Of a stretch of 64,000 nt of DNA, positions 16,768 through 26,500 are shown in pieces. This DNA comes from Clostridium acidisoli DSM 12555. GTDB lineage: Bacteria; Bacillota; Clostridia; Clostridiales; Clostridiaceae. The position numbers were made by a program, and so were the translations under genes. The first letter of the stretch is position 1; each line of letters starts with the position of its first letter. The notes beneath the pieces were generated by a model. It was not told the origin of the DNA. It saw only the letters and a list, made by a program, of their open reading frames with translations, and did no database searches. The stretch lies in assembly GCF_900176305.1 (NCBI RefSeq), contig NZ_FWXH01000003.1:62001-126000 (forward strand), given 5' to 3'.

Positions 16768-17904
16768 ATGATTTACTTAGACAATGCTGCCACAACTTTT
16801 CCTAAACCAAATGAAGTTTATGATGAAGTAATAAATTGTATGAAAAATTATGCTGCAAACCCTGGGCGTAGTTCACACGATATGTCATTAAGGGCGTCAA
16901 CAAAAATTGCTGAAACTAGAAGTGAGATAAGCTCACTTTTTAATATAGATAATCCATTTAATGTAGTGTTTACTGTTAATGCAACAGAAGGAATAAATAT
17001 AGCTTTAAAGGGATTTTTAAAAAAAGGGGATCATGTAATAACTACAGTTATAGAGCATAATTCAGTTTTAAGACCTTTAAATTATCTTAAGGATGAAGGT
17101 ATAGAAACAACTTTATTAGATGTGGACGAGTTTGGACTTTTAAATTTAAAAATGCTAGAGAATAGTATAAAAGTTAATACAAAATTAATAGTAATAAATC
17201 ATGGTTCAAATGTACTAGGAACTGTTCAAGATATAGATACGATAGGTGCTATTGCGAAAAACAAGGGTATTACTTTTATGGTTGATGCATCACAAACAGC
17301 AGGAGTTTTTAATATTGATGTTAAAAGATCTAATATTGATTTGCTTGCCTTTCCAGGGCATAAAGGGTTACTTGGGCCTCAAGGAACAGGGGCACTTTAT
17401 GTAAAGGAAGGCATTAAATTAAAAGAGTTTATTTCAGGAGGAACAGGTAGTAATTCAAGTGAGATGATTCAACCGGAATTTTTACCGGACAAATTTGAAA
17501 GTGGAACACTAAATACTCCTGGAATAGTAGGACTTGGTGAAGGAATAAAGTTCATAAAAAAAATTGGAACAAAAAATATAAGAGAGTATGAAGAAAAACT
17601 AACAGAATATCTTTTAGAGGAGTTAACAAAACTCTCTTTTATTAAAGTGTATGGACTTAAATCTGCAAAAAATAGGGCTGCTGTAGTGTCAATTAACGTT
17701 TCTAATATTGATAGTTCAAAGGTTGGGTATTTGCTTAATAAAGAAAATATTGCTGTTAGAACTGGATATCATTGTGCACCGCTTATTCATAAGGTAATAG
17801 GAACTGAAGAGTATGGAACTGTTAGGATAAGTTTAGGTTATTTTAATACAGTTGATGACATTGAGAAGCTAATTAATGCATTAATATATATAGGAAATAA
17901 CTAG
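16768..17904 (+). CDS. NifS-like cysteine desulfurase family protein
   Basis: A 378-residue PLP enzyme of the class V aminotransferase fold. The N-terminal YLDNAATTFPKP signature, the PLP-binding His in IEHNSVLRP, the Asp in FMVDASQTAG and the Schiff-base Lys in FPGHKGLLGPQGTG are all visible. The catalytic loop Cys lies in RTGYHCAPLIHK near residue 337. It would release S (or Se) from cysteine (or selenocysteine) as an enzyme-bound persulfide. Spacing of 19 bases to the DUF3343 gene suggests a two-gene operon in which the small protein may receive the S or Se. It is not next to an IscU-type scaffold, so Fe-S assembly is not the first guess. Confidence 0.88.
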   Translation: MIYLDNAATTFPKPNEVYDEVINCMKNYAANPGRSSHDMSLRASTKIAETRSEISSLFNIDNPFNVVFTVNATEGINIALKGFLKKGDHVITTVIEHNSVLRPLNYLKDEGIETTLLDVDEFGLLNLKMLENSIKVNTKLIVINHGSNVLGTVQDIDTIGAIAKNKGITFMVDASQTAGVFNIDVKRSNIDLLAFPGHKGLLGPQGTGALYVKEGIKLKEFISGGTGSNSSEMIQPEFLPDKFESGTLNTPGIVGLGEGIKFIKKIGTKNIREYEEKLTEYLLEELTKLSFIKVYGLKSAKNRAAVVSINVSNIDSSKVGYLLNKENIAVRTGYHCAPLIHKVIGTEEYGTVRISLGYFNTVDDIEKLINALIYIGNN

Positions 17905-17923
17905 AACTATAGGAGTTGGTATT

Positions 17924-18172
17924 ATGGCAAAAAAATATATAATGGTTTTTGCATCTAATAGTCAAGCTGCTTTTATATATAATGAACTTGATAAAATAGG
18001 TATAAATATAGAACTTGTATCCACACCAGCAGAAATATTAAAGGGATGTACAAAATCAATTATATATGATAGTAAAGATAATGATGTTGTGATTAACGAA
18101 GTAAAAAAGATAGGAGCTATAATAAAGGGAATATACACTATTAATAATCAAAATAAATATGTTAAAGCATAA
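17924..18172 (+). CDS. DUF3343 protein, putative Se/S carrier-like
   Basis: An 82-residue protein with the DUF3343 pattern: a beta strand (YIMVFAS), a helix, then STPAEILKGC with Cys42. The family is described as putative Se/S carriers and is often paired with NifS-like desulfurases, as here. The usual C-G after the conserved Gly is C-T in this protein. The start is ATG 17924 behind TAGGAG. Its function remains inferred from context. It is followed by the hairpin-array repeat, with no clear simple terminator. Confidence 0.8.
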   Translation: MAKKYIMVFASNSQAAFIYNELDKIGINIELVSTPAEILKGCTKSIIYDSKDNDVVINEVKKIGAIIKGIYTINNQNKYVKA

Positions 18173-18200
18173 AGTTTGTTTATCATAATATAAAAAAATT

Positions 18201-18660
18201 GCGAAGTACGGGTGAAAGGTTTTCACCAATGCTTCGCGGTGAAAAGGTTAAGGGTCGCTAAAGCGAGGTGAAGGGTTTAACAGGCGCTTTGCTGGTCAAA
18301 GGTGATGGGTTTTCCGTTGGAAAGAGCTATAGATGATTTTTCTACGCTATGCTTCGAAAAATCTTTGAAATTAAAATGTATAATCTAAATTATATTGCCA
18401 TTCATTTTTGACCGAAGGTCGCCAGTTTTCAATGATAAGTATTTATTAGCAAATTAAACTATTATACAAACACTAAAGGCTACGCCTAAAACAAAAACCT
18501 ACGGTTAAACTACATAGTAGAGTTATCTTTATATACTAAGATATATATTTAAATTCATTATTTTTCTGACGTAGGAGGAAAAATTTCCTTAGCCTTTACT
18601 GATTTATCAGTAAACCCTTCACCTTTTAACGTGCGAAGCAATCGGTAAAACCATTCATTT
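18201..18660. repeat. Hairpin-array repeat, copy B
   Basis: A longer copy of the element at 6102-6437, in opposite orientation. Stems include TTTTCACC/GGTGAAAA (18220-18245), TCGCT/AGCGA (18255-18266), GATTTTTC/GAAAAATC (18335-18363), TTTACTGAT/ATCAGTAAA (18595-18614) and TTTTAACG/CGGTAAAA (18624-18650, one mismatch). Loops repeat ATTGCTTCGCA or its complement. A block of about 165 bases in the middle is absent from copy A. The best-conserved part is the segment around 18580, with AAATTTCC and CTGACGTAGGAGG. No reading frame of note; it fills the gap between the DUF3343 and U32 genes. Confidence 0.85.
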
Positions 18661-18735
18661 TACTTTCTTAATATTATTTTAAATTTAGGATAACTTATTG
18701 TATAATAAGGATTATAGCTTAGGAGAGATGAAAAT

Positions 18736-21072
18736 ATGAAAAAGATAGAATTACTTGCACCATGTGGTAGTCTTGATAGTTTACATGCAGCGGTGCAAAA
18801 TGGAGCAGACGCGGTTTATTTAGGTGGAAGCAGGTTTTCAGCTAGAGCTTATGCTTCTAATTTTGATGACGAAAACATGATAGATGCAGTAAATTATTGC
18901 CACGCATATGGTGTTAAAGTTTATATAACAGTCAATACATTGATAAAAGATGGTGAGATGAAGGATGTACTAAATTACGTAAAGTTTTTATATGAAATAG
19001 GTATAGATGCACTTATAGTTCAAGATTTAGGACTCACATACTTAATAAGACAAAATTTCCCTGATTTTGAACTTCATGCATCAACTCAAATGACTATACA
19101 TAATGGAGAAGGAGCAAAGTTTTTTAGAAATTTAGGTTTTAGTAGAATAGTACTTTCAAGGGAACTTTCTTTAGAAGAAATTGAATACATCTCAAAGGAT
19201 TTAAATATTGAAACCGAGATTTTTGTTCATGGTGCTCTTTGTATATGCTATTCAGGTCAATGTCTTATGAGCAGTTTAATAGGAGGACGAAGTGGAAATA
19301 GAGGAAGGTGTGCTCAAACATGCAGAATGCCTTACGATTTAATTGATGACAACGGGGATACAAAATTTAAGGGATATGTTCTAAGCCCTAAGGATATATG
19401 CACACTTCAAGATGTTCCAAGTATAATAAAATCCAAGACTTCTTCACTTAAAATAGAAGGACGTATGAAGAGACCAGAGTATGTAGCTGGTGTAGTGAGC
19501 ATATATAGAAAAGCAATTGATTATGCTTATGAAAAAAAAGAATTTGATTATGAAAAGGAAACAAAGAAACTTTTGCAGCTTTTCAATAGAGAAGGTTTTT
19601 CAAAGGCATATATGTATGGCAATGTAGGAAAGGATATGATGGCATATAAATTTCCTAAAAATATGGGGGTTTATTTAGGCGACGTAGCTAAGGATTTGTC
19701 TATTGAACTTAAAGAAGACATAAGGATTAAAGATGGCGTTAGAGTAGATGAAGGAGGCTTCACTGTTTCAAAGATAATAAAAAATTCCATAGAAGTTACT
19801 GAGGCAAAGGTAGGAGATACTGTAAAACTTATGCCTATTGAATATAAATTCAATGATAAATTGTATAAAACAGCTGATTTTTTACTTCTACAGAATTTAT
19901 CAGATAGTTATAAAAGTATATATGAAAGAAAAATAGATTTAAATATAAAATGCTATTTTAAAATAGGTGAATCTTTTGAGCTAAGTTGTGTTTATAATGA
20001 TAAACAGTTTAATGTTAAAGGGGAAATAGTTCAAAAAGCCATTAAAAAACCATTAGAATTGGAAAAGGTAAAAGAGAATCTTATTAAGACAGGGAATACT
20101 CCATTTAATATTGATGGTATTGAGTTTACATGTTTTGAACAAGGATTTTTGCCAGTTTCATCAATAAACAATACAAGACGGGAACTTATAAATAGTATAT
20201 TGCAAGGAATATATGAAAATAATAAGCGTGTAGCTAAGAAAAATTTAGATTTTAATAGAAATAAAAAACAAGATAATACCATGGAAAAATTGATGGTAGC
20301 TGTTTATAACAAGGAACAACTAGAGGCTTGTAAAGAATTCGGGATAAAAACATTTATTATTGATTTTTTTAATAAAAAATGTGATATTTCAATAGATAGT
20401 ATGAAAGATATAGACTTATATCTTAAAGTTCCCAATATAATAAAAGACGAATTTAAATCCATATGCAGTTTTATTGATAAAAATATTTTGAATGTTAGGG
20501 GAATCATTACAGCTAATGCAGGAATAATAAATGAATTTAAAGACAAAACAGATATAATAGGAGACTATAAGCTTAATATATTTAATAAATATTCTTTAGA
20601 CTTTTATAGTAATATTTTAAAGGGAACATTTTTAAGTGTTGAGTTGAACAGAGGAGAGATTAATGAAATAATAAAGAATTCACCAATTCCTTGCAGTATT
20701 ATTATATATGGGAAACTTGAAACAATGGTAAGCGAACATTGCCCTATTGGAAGTGTTTTAGGTGGAAAAAATTCTGAACACAATTGCAAAAATGAATGCA
20801 TAAATGGAGAATACAAACTTAAGGATAGAAAAAATGAAGAATTTCTAATTAGAACAGATAACTATTGTAGAAGCCATATATATAATTCTATGCCCATAAA
20901 TCTTTTGGATAATATTAAGGATATAAATAATATTGGAAATATTGGGTTTAGAATTGATTTTATAGATGAAGACAAGGAAGAAGTTAAAGTTATACTTAAT
21001 TCGTATAAAAATGGAAGAAATCTTTCCCATAAGAAATATACACGTGGCCATTATAGACGAGGAGTTGAATAG
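18736..21072 (+). CDS. U32 family peptidase (RlhA/YrrO-like, long form with DUF3656)
   Basis: A 778-residue protein. The U32 core (about 1-300) has ELLAPCGSLDSLHAAVQNGADAVYLG split over its first strands, LHASTQM, and the Cys-rich signature GALCICYSGQCLMSS / GNRGRCAQTCRMPY, where four cysteines could hold an iron-sulfur cluster. The middle is a DUF3656 domain. The C-terminus repeats a Cys cluster (SEHCPIG, HNCKNEC, NYC). Members of this family include RlhA, needed for 23S rRNA C2501 hydroxylation in E. coli; older databases call it collagenase. rRNA modification is the better guess. mutS2 starts 2 bases after its stop. Confidence 0.85.
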   Translation: MKKIELLAPCGSLDSLHAAVQNGADAVYLGGSRFSARAYASNFDDENMIDAVNYCHAYGVKVYITVNTLIKDGEMKDVLNYVKFLYEIGIDALIVQDLGLTYLIRQNFPDFELHASTQMTIHNGEGAKFFRNLGFSRIVLSRELSLEEIEYISKDLNIETEIFVHGALCICYSGQCLMSSLIGGRSGNRGRCAQTCRMPYDLIDDNGDTKFKGYVLSPKDICTLQDVPSIIKSKTSSLKIEGRMKRPEYVAGVVSIYRKAIDYAYEKKEFDYEKETKKLLQLFNREGFSKAYMYGNVGKDMMAYKFPKNMGVYLGDVAKDLSIELKEDIRIKDGVRVDEGGFTVSKIIKNSIEVTEAKVGDTVKLMPIEYKFNDKLYKTADFLLLQNLSDSYKSIYERKIDLNIKCYFKIGESFELSCVYNDKQFNVKGEIVQKAIKKPLELEKVKENLIKTGNTPFNIDGIEFTCFEQGFLPVSSINNTRRELINSILQGIYENNKRVAKKNLDFNRNKKQDNTMEKLMVAVYNKEQLEACKEFGIKTFIIDFFNKKCDISIDSMKDIDLYLKVPNIIKDEFKSICSFIDKNILNVRGIITANAGIINEFKDKTDIIGDYKLNIFNKYSLDFYSNILKGTFLSVELNRGEINEIIKNSPIPCSIIIYGKLETMVSEHCPIGSVLGGKNSEHNCKNECINGEYKLKDRKNEEFLIRTDNYCRSHIYNSMPINLLDNIKDINNIGNIGFRIDFIDEDKEEVKVILNSYKNGRNLSHKKYTRGHYRRGVE

Positions 21073-21074
21073 GT

Positions 21075-23438
21075 TTGAACAAAAAGGCATTAAAAGTTTT
21101 AGAATTTTATAAAATAAAGGATATAATAAAAAAATTTACTGCAACAAGTGCAGCTAAAGAACTAATAGATGAACTTGAACCGTATAACAGTCTTTATGAA
21201 GTTAAAGAACATTTGGAAGAAACAAATGAGGCTTTGAGTCTTTTAATGAAAAAGGGTTCACCACCTTTTGAAGGAGCTTATGATGTTAGAGAAGGGATTT
21301 CTATGGCTGAAAAAGGTTTTACACTTATGCCGCTTCAGCTTTTAAGAATAGCTAACATAGAAAGGTGTGCTAGAAGATTTAAGGATTATATTCATAATAG
21401 AGAAGATGAGGATAATCTTAGAGTCTTAGAGGATGTATGTGTTGGAATAACGCCAGTTAAGCAATTGGAGGAGGCCATTTTAAAAGCTATAGTAAGTGAA
21501 GAAGAAATAGCAGATAGAGCGAGTATAACTTTATTTAATATAAGAAAAACACTTAAAGATAAAACAACTTCAGTGAAAGATAAAGTAAATTCCATGGTAA
21601 GGAGTTATTCAAATTATCTACAGGAAAACATATATACTATAAGAGGCGACAGGTATGTAATTCCAGTGAAGTCAGAATACAAAGGACAAGTTCCTGGACT
21701 TGTACATGATCAGAGCTCTTCAGGAGCCACACTTTTTATTGAACCAATGGGACTTGTAAACTTGAATAATGAAATAAAGGAATTGATGCTTAAGGAAAAG
21801 GCTGAAATAAACAGAATACTAGGGGAGCTTTCGGAAAGAGTATATGACAATATTGATTTCGTGAAAAACAATGCAAATATTGTTTATGAACTTGATTTTA
21901 TATTTGCAAAGGCTAAATATGCAAGTGAAATCGGAGCAATATGTCCACTTGTAAATGAAGATGGAATAATTGATATAGTACAAGGTAGACACCCTCTTAT
22001 AGATCCTTTAAAAGTTGTTTCTATGGACGTATATCTTGGCCGCGAATTTACTTCTTTAGTTGTTACAGGTCCAAATACAGGAGGTAAAACAGTAACACTT
22101 AAGACTATAGGACTTTTAGAACTTATGGCTATGAGTGGAATTTTAATACCAGCCCGTGAAAATTCTACTGTAAGTTTTTTTAAAGAAGTTTTTGCAGATA
22201 TTGGTGATGAGCAGAGTATAGAACAAAGTTTATCTACTTTTTCTTCACATATGACAAATATAGTTAAAATAATGGAAAAAGCAGATATAGATTCTTTAGT
22301 GCTTTTTGATGAACTTGGAGCTGGAACAGATCCAACAGAAGGTGCAGCACTTGCAGTATCAATACTTGAAAATTTGAGAAAAAGAGATACAAAGATATTA
22401 GCTACTACTCATTATAGTGAACTTAAAGCCTATGCATTAAGAACAGAAGGTGTTGAAAATGCTTCAGTTGAATTTGACGTGGAAACATTAAGACCAACTT
22501 ATAGACTACTAATTGGAGTTCCAGGAAAGTCAAATGCTTTTGAAATATCTAAAAGATTAGGATTACCGGATTATGTTATTGACGATGCAAGAAGTGGAAT
22601 TGCCAGTGAAAATCTTAGATTTGAGGACTTGATTCAAAAACTTCAGGAGAAAAGTATAAGAGCAGAAGAAAATTCCAGAAAGTCAGAAATATTAAAAGCT
22701 GAAGCAGAAAGATATAAAGAAAAATATGAAAAAAAACTAAATGGCTTAAATAACACAAGGGAAAGAGCTCTTGTTGAAGGAAAAAGAGAAGCTAAAAAGA
22801 TTATCGTAGAAGCTAAAGAAGAAGCAGATACAATCCTAAAAAATATTAGAGAGATGGAGAGGTTAGGTTATTCTTCAGATGCTAGAGCAAAACTTGAAAA
22901 TGAGAGAAAAAAACTTAAAGAAAAGCTAGACAAAGCATATGAAAATGAATTTGAGAATGAAGCTGAAGGTAGTTCATTAACAAAGGTAGAAGAAGGTCAG
23001 GAAGTTTACATACCTTCCTTAAATATGAAGGGCATAATCCTATCAAAACCTGACAATAGAGGAGAAGTTCAAATTCAGGCAGGTATAATGAAAATAAATG
23101 TTAAACTTAAAGATTTAAGATCAAATAAAAATTTTAAAGAGGATGCTAAGATAAAGAAAATAAAGAAAAGAGAGGTTAAGCTTAACCTAAAGCAAGTAGA
23201 CTCTTCTATTGATTTAAGAGGTATGGATGCTGAGGAGGCAATATATTCAGTTGATAAATATTTGGATGATGCCTGTGTTGGCGGGCTTGGTAGCGTAATT
23301 ATTATACACGGTAAAGGTACTGGTGTACTTAGAAATGCTATCAATGATATGCTTAAAAAGCATCAGCATGTTAAGACATATAGATTAGGTAATTATGGAG
23401 AAGGCGGAAGTGGAGTTACAGTAGTTGAATTAAAATAG
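21075..23438 (+). CDS. mutS2: Endonuclease MutS2
   Basis: A 787-residue protein starting at TTG 21075 behind GAGGAG, 2 bases after the U32 gene. It lacks the mismatch-recognition domain of MutS. It has the core/lever region (about 1-300), the ATPase with Walker A GPNTGGKT near 331-338 and Walker B LVLFDELGAGTDPTEG, a long coiled coil (about 515-620) and a C-terminal Smr nuclease domain (SSIDLRGMDAEEA, HGKGTGVLR). MutS2 suppresses recombination and, in Firmicutes, can rescue collided ribosomes. Normal length; strong terminator after it. Confidence 0.95.
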   Translation: MNKKALKVLEFYKIKDIIKKFTATSAAKELIDELEPYNSLYEVKEHLEETNEALSLLMKKGSPPFEGAYDVREGISMAEKGFTLMPLQLLRIANIERCARRFKDYIHNREDEDNLRVLEDVCVGITPVKQLEEAILKAIVSEEEIADRASITLFNIRKTLKDKTTSVKDKVNSMVRSYSNYLQENIYTIRGDRYVIPVKSEYKGQVPGLVHDQSSSGATLFIEPMGLVNLNNEIKELMLKEKAEINRILGELSERVYDNIDFVKNNANIVYELDFIFAKAKYASEIGAICPLVNEDGIIDIVQGRHPLIDPLKVVSMDVYLGREFTSLVVTGPNTGGKTVTLKTIGLLELMAMSGILIPARENSTVSFFKEVFADIGDEQSIEQSLSTFSSHMTNIVKIMEKADIDSLVLFDELGAGTDPTEGAALAVSILENLRKRDTKILATTHYSELKAYALRTEGVENASVEFDVETLRPTYRLLIGVPGKSNAFEISKRLGLPDYVIDDARSGIASENLRFEDLIQKLQEKSIRAEENSRKSEILKAEAERYKEKYEKKLNGLNNTRERALVEGKREAKKIIVEAKEEADTILKNIREMERLGYSSDARAKLENERKKLKEKLDKAYENEFENEAEGSSLTKVEEGQEVYIPSLNMKGIILSKPDNRGEVQIQAGIMKINVKLKDLRSNKNFKEDAKIKKIKKREVKLNLKQVDSSIDLRGMDAEEAIYSVDKYLDDACVGGLGSVIIIHGKGTGVLRNAINDMLKKHQHVKTYRLGNYGEGGSGVTVVELK

Positions 23439-23446
23439 AAGTGAAT

Positions 23447-23484
23447 CACCCTTTTATACTTTGTATAAGAGGGTGATTTTTTTA
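23447..23484 (+). terminator. Terminator of mutS2
   Basis: AATCACCCT and TTATAC pair with GTATAA and AGGGTGATT around TTT, followed by a T-run. Confidence 0.9.
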
Positions 23485-23588
23485 GTAATATAGGCAACCT
23501 AATAACAGTATTAGAGTTGCTTATTGGAAAAATAAAGAGTAAAATGTTAAGAAAAATATAATAATTTTACAATTTAGGGGGAGGTTTC

Positions 23589-26500
23589 ATGAAAAAAAGA
23601 GGACAGAGTATATTTGTCATGAGTTTAGTATTAATATTTGCTTCAGTTTTAAATTTTACAGACTTAAAAAAAAGTGTAAAGGCAGAGGATGTAAACAATA
23701 ATGATTTAAAAGCAGTAATGGTTAGTGCAATATCAAATAAAATTAAGGGGGAGTCTATAAAAAGTAATAAGAAAGGTTACGATACCTTTAATGAAAATGC
23801 ACCATTAAATAACAATAGCTCCAATGGAACTGTAAGAGTTATTGTACAACTTCAAGAGAGCCCAGCAGCCGAAAATGCTTCGAAAAGTATAGCTGAAGTA
23901 AAAGCATCGCAGCAAAATGTACTTCAAAGTGTACAAGCATTGCCTGGAGCAAAAATTAAAAAATCTTTTGGATATCTTATAAATGGGTTTAGTGCTGATG
24001 TAAAGAGAAGTGATATTAACAAAATTAAGGGGATGTCAGGAGTTCAAAATGTTACTGAAGCAAAGGTATATCATCCAGATATGTATTTTGCTAAGAATCT
24101 TACACAAGTTTATAGTGCATGGAAAAATCTTGGGTATAAAGGAGAAGGTATGGTGGTGTCCATAATAGATACTGGTATAGATTATACCCATAAGGATATG
24201 AAAATAACTGATACTACAAAGGAAAAACTTCATTCTTCAGATGTTTCAAAAATGGGGGGTAAAGGTAAGTTCTTTACGGACAAGGTACCATATGGATACA
24301 ATTTTGCTGATGAAAATCAAAATATAATAGATTATAATAAAACAGAACAACATGGAATGCATGTTGCAGGAATAGTAGCAGCAAACGGAAATGATGAAGA
24401 TAGTGCTTCGTTTAAGGCTGTTCAAGGTATAGCCCCAGAGGCACAACTTTTAGCTATGAAGGTTTTTTCCAACAATCCTGAAAATCAACAGTCAGCATAT
24501 GATGATGATCTGATTTCTGCAATTGAAGATTCTGTGCTGCATCATGCAGACATAATAAATATGAGCTTAGGTTCAGATTCTGGGTTTGAAGATCCAAATG
24601 ATCCTGAACAAAAAGCCGTAAAAAATGCTACGGATAAAGGTACATTAGTTGTAATTTCAGCAGGAAATTCAGCTATATCATCTACAAATTCAAGTTGGAA
24701 TTCACCACAGACAAATCTTCTAAATGAAGTGGACACAGGAACTGTAGGAGATCCTGGAGTTGCAGATGATGCACTTACAGTTGCATCTTATGAAAATACA
24801 AATAAGGTAGCGAGGCAACTTAAATATTCTTCTAGCAGCACCAGTGGAACTTTAAATTATTCGGACGGTAGTGGTGTACCAGAAGTAACACTTAAAGAAA
24901 ATCACAGTATTGTTGATTGTAATTTAGGTGCAGAGGCAGATTTTACAGGGAAAGATGTTGCAGGAAAAATAGCCTTGATTGAAAGGGGCGGTAACTTAAC
25001 TTTTTCACAAAAAATTCTTGATGCTGAAGATGCTAAAGCAGCAGGGGCAATAATTTATGATAAAGATATTTCCAGTGGTGGTAGTGATGATCCCTTAACA
25101 ATGAGTGTAGATGCATCTATTACTATACCATCAATTGGAATTGGACATGATGATGGACTCAAATTAAAGAGTTTAATATCTAATAATCTAAATATAAGTA
25201 TTGATGGAACTAAGGTTGCAACTACTAATAGTCTAGCAAATGACATGTCACCTTTTACTTCTTGGGGGCCAACGCCAAGTTTAGGCTTTAAACCAGATAT
25301 TTCTGCACCAGGTGGTAATATTTATTCTACACAAAATGACAATAAATACACTAGTATGAGTGGAACATCTATGGCAGCACCTAATGTTTCTGGTTCAGAG
25401 GCATTAATTTTAGAAGCAGAAAAGGCAAAAAAAATAGATGTTTCTGGAAGGGATTTAATCAAGTTAGTGAAGGACACAGCCATTAATACTTCAAAAGTAT
25501 TAATGGATAAAAATAATTCAATTGTTCCGTATTCACCAAGAAGGCAGGGAGCCGGTATTATTCAGGTTCAAGATGCAATAAATAATAATGTAATTGCAAC
25601 TGATGATAATGGGGAAGCAGATGTTGCCTTAAAGGAAATAGGAAATAGTACTACTTTTAATCTAAACTTAAAGAACTATGGAAATACTGACGTTACATAC
25701 ACGTTGGAAAATGGAGGGGTTCTATCCGAAAAGATAACTGATGCAGCGGGACATTTTTCAGACTATAGTATTGACGGCTCTTCAATGAACTTTAGTTCTA
25801 ATACCGTTCTAATACCAGCAAATGGTCAGGCAAAGGTAACAGTTACAATTAAGCTTCCACAGAGTTTTAAAGAAGAACAGTTTGTTGAAGGATATGTTAA
25901 GTTTAATAGTAGCAATAGCAATATACCATCGCTAAATGTACCATATTTAGGTTTCTATGGAGATTACTCTAAACCTGATATACTTGATAAGCCACTTTGG
26001 AATGATAAAACAATTTTAGGGGAAGAAGGACTTATAAGCAATGTATTTGGTCAACAAAATTATTTAGGAGTAACAGCAGATGGAACAGTAGATACAAATA
26101 AAATTGCATTTTCACCAAATGGTGATGGAAATGAGGATACAGTAACACCTGAATTAAGTTTTCTTAGAAATGCGAGAACAATGGAAGTAGATATAGTTAA
26201 TAAGAATAATGGAAATGAAAAGGTCTTAAGACAATTGTCTACAGACAATAAATTAACAAAAGATTTAATAGATAATCAAGACGGTGATGGTGGAGCTAAC
26301 ATTTACAACATAGGACAATGGGATGGAAAGTTGTACAATGCCAAGACAGGTTCAATGGAGACAGCTTTGGATGGAGATTATTATTATAAATTTATAACAG
26401 CTATAGATTTAAAAGATGCAGAAAAGCAAGTGACTTATATGCCTATAAAAGTTGATACAGTTGCACCTGAGATAAAAATAAAATCTAAGCCAACCACGGA

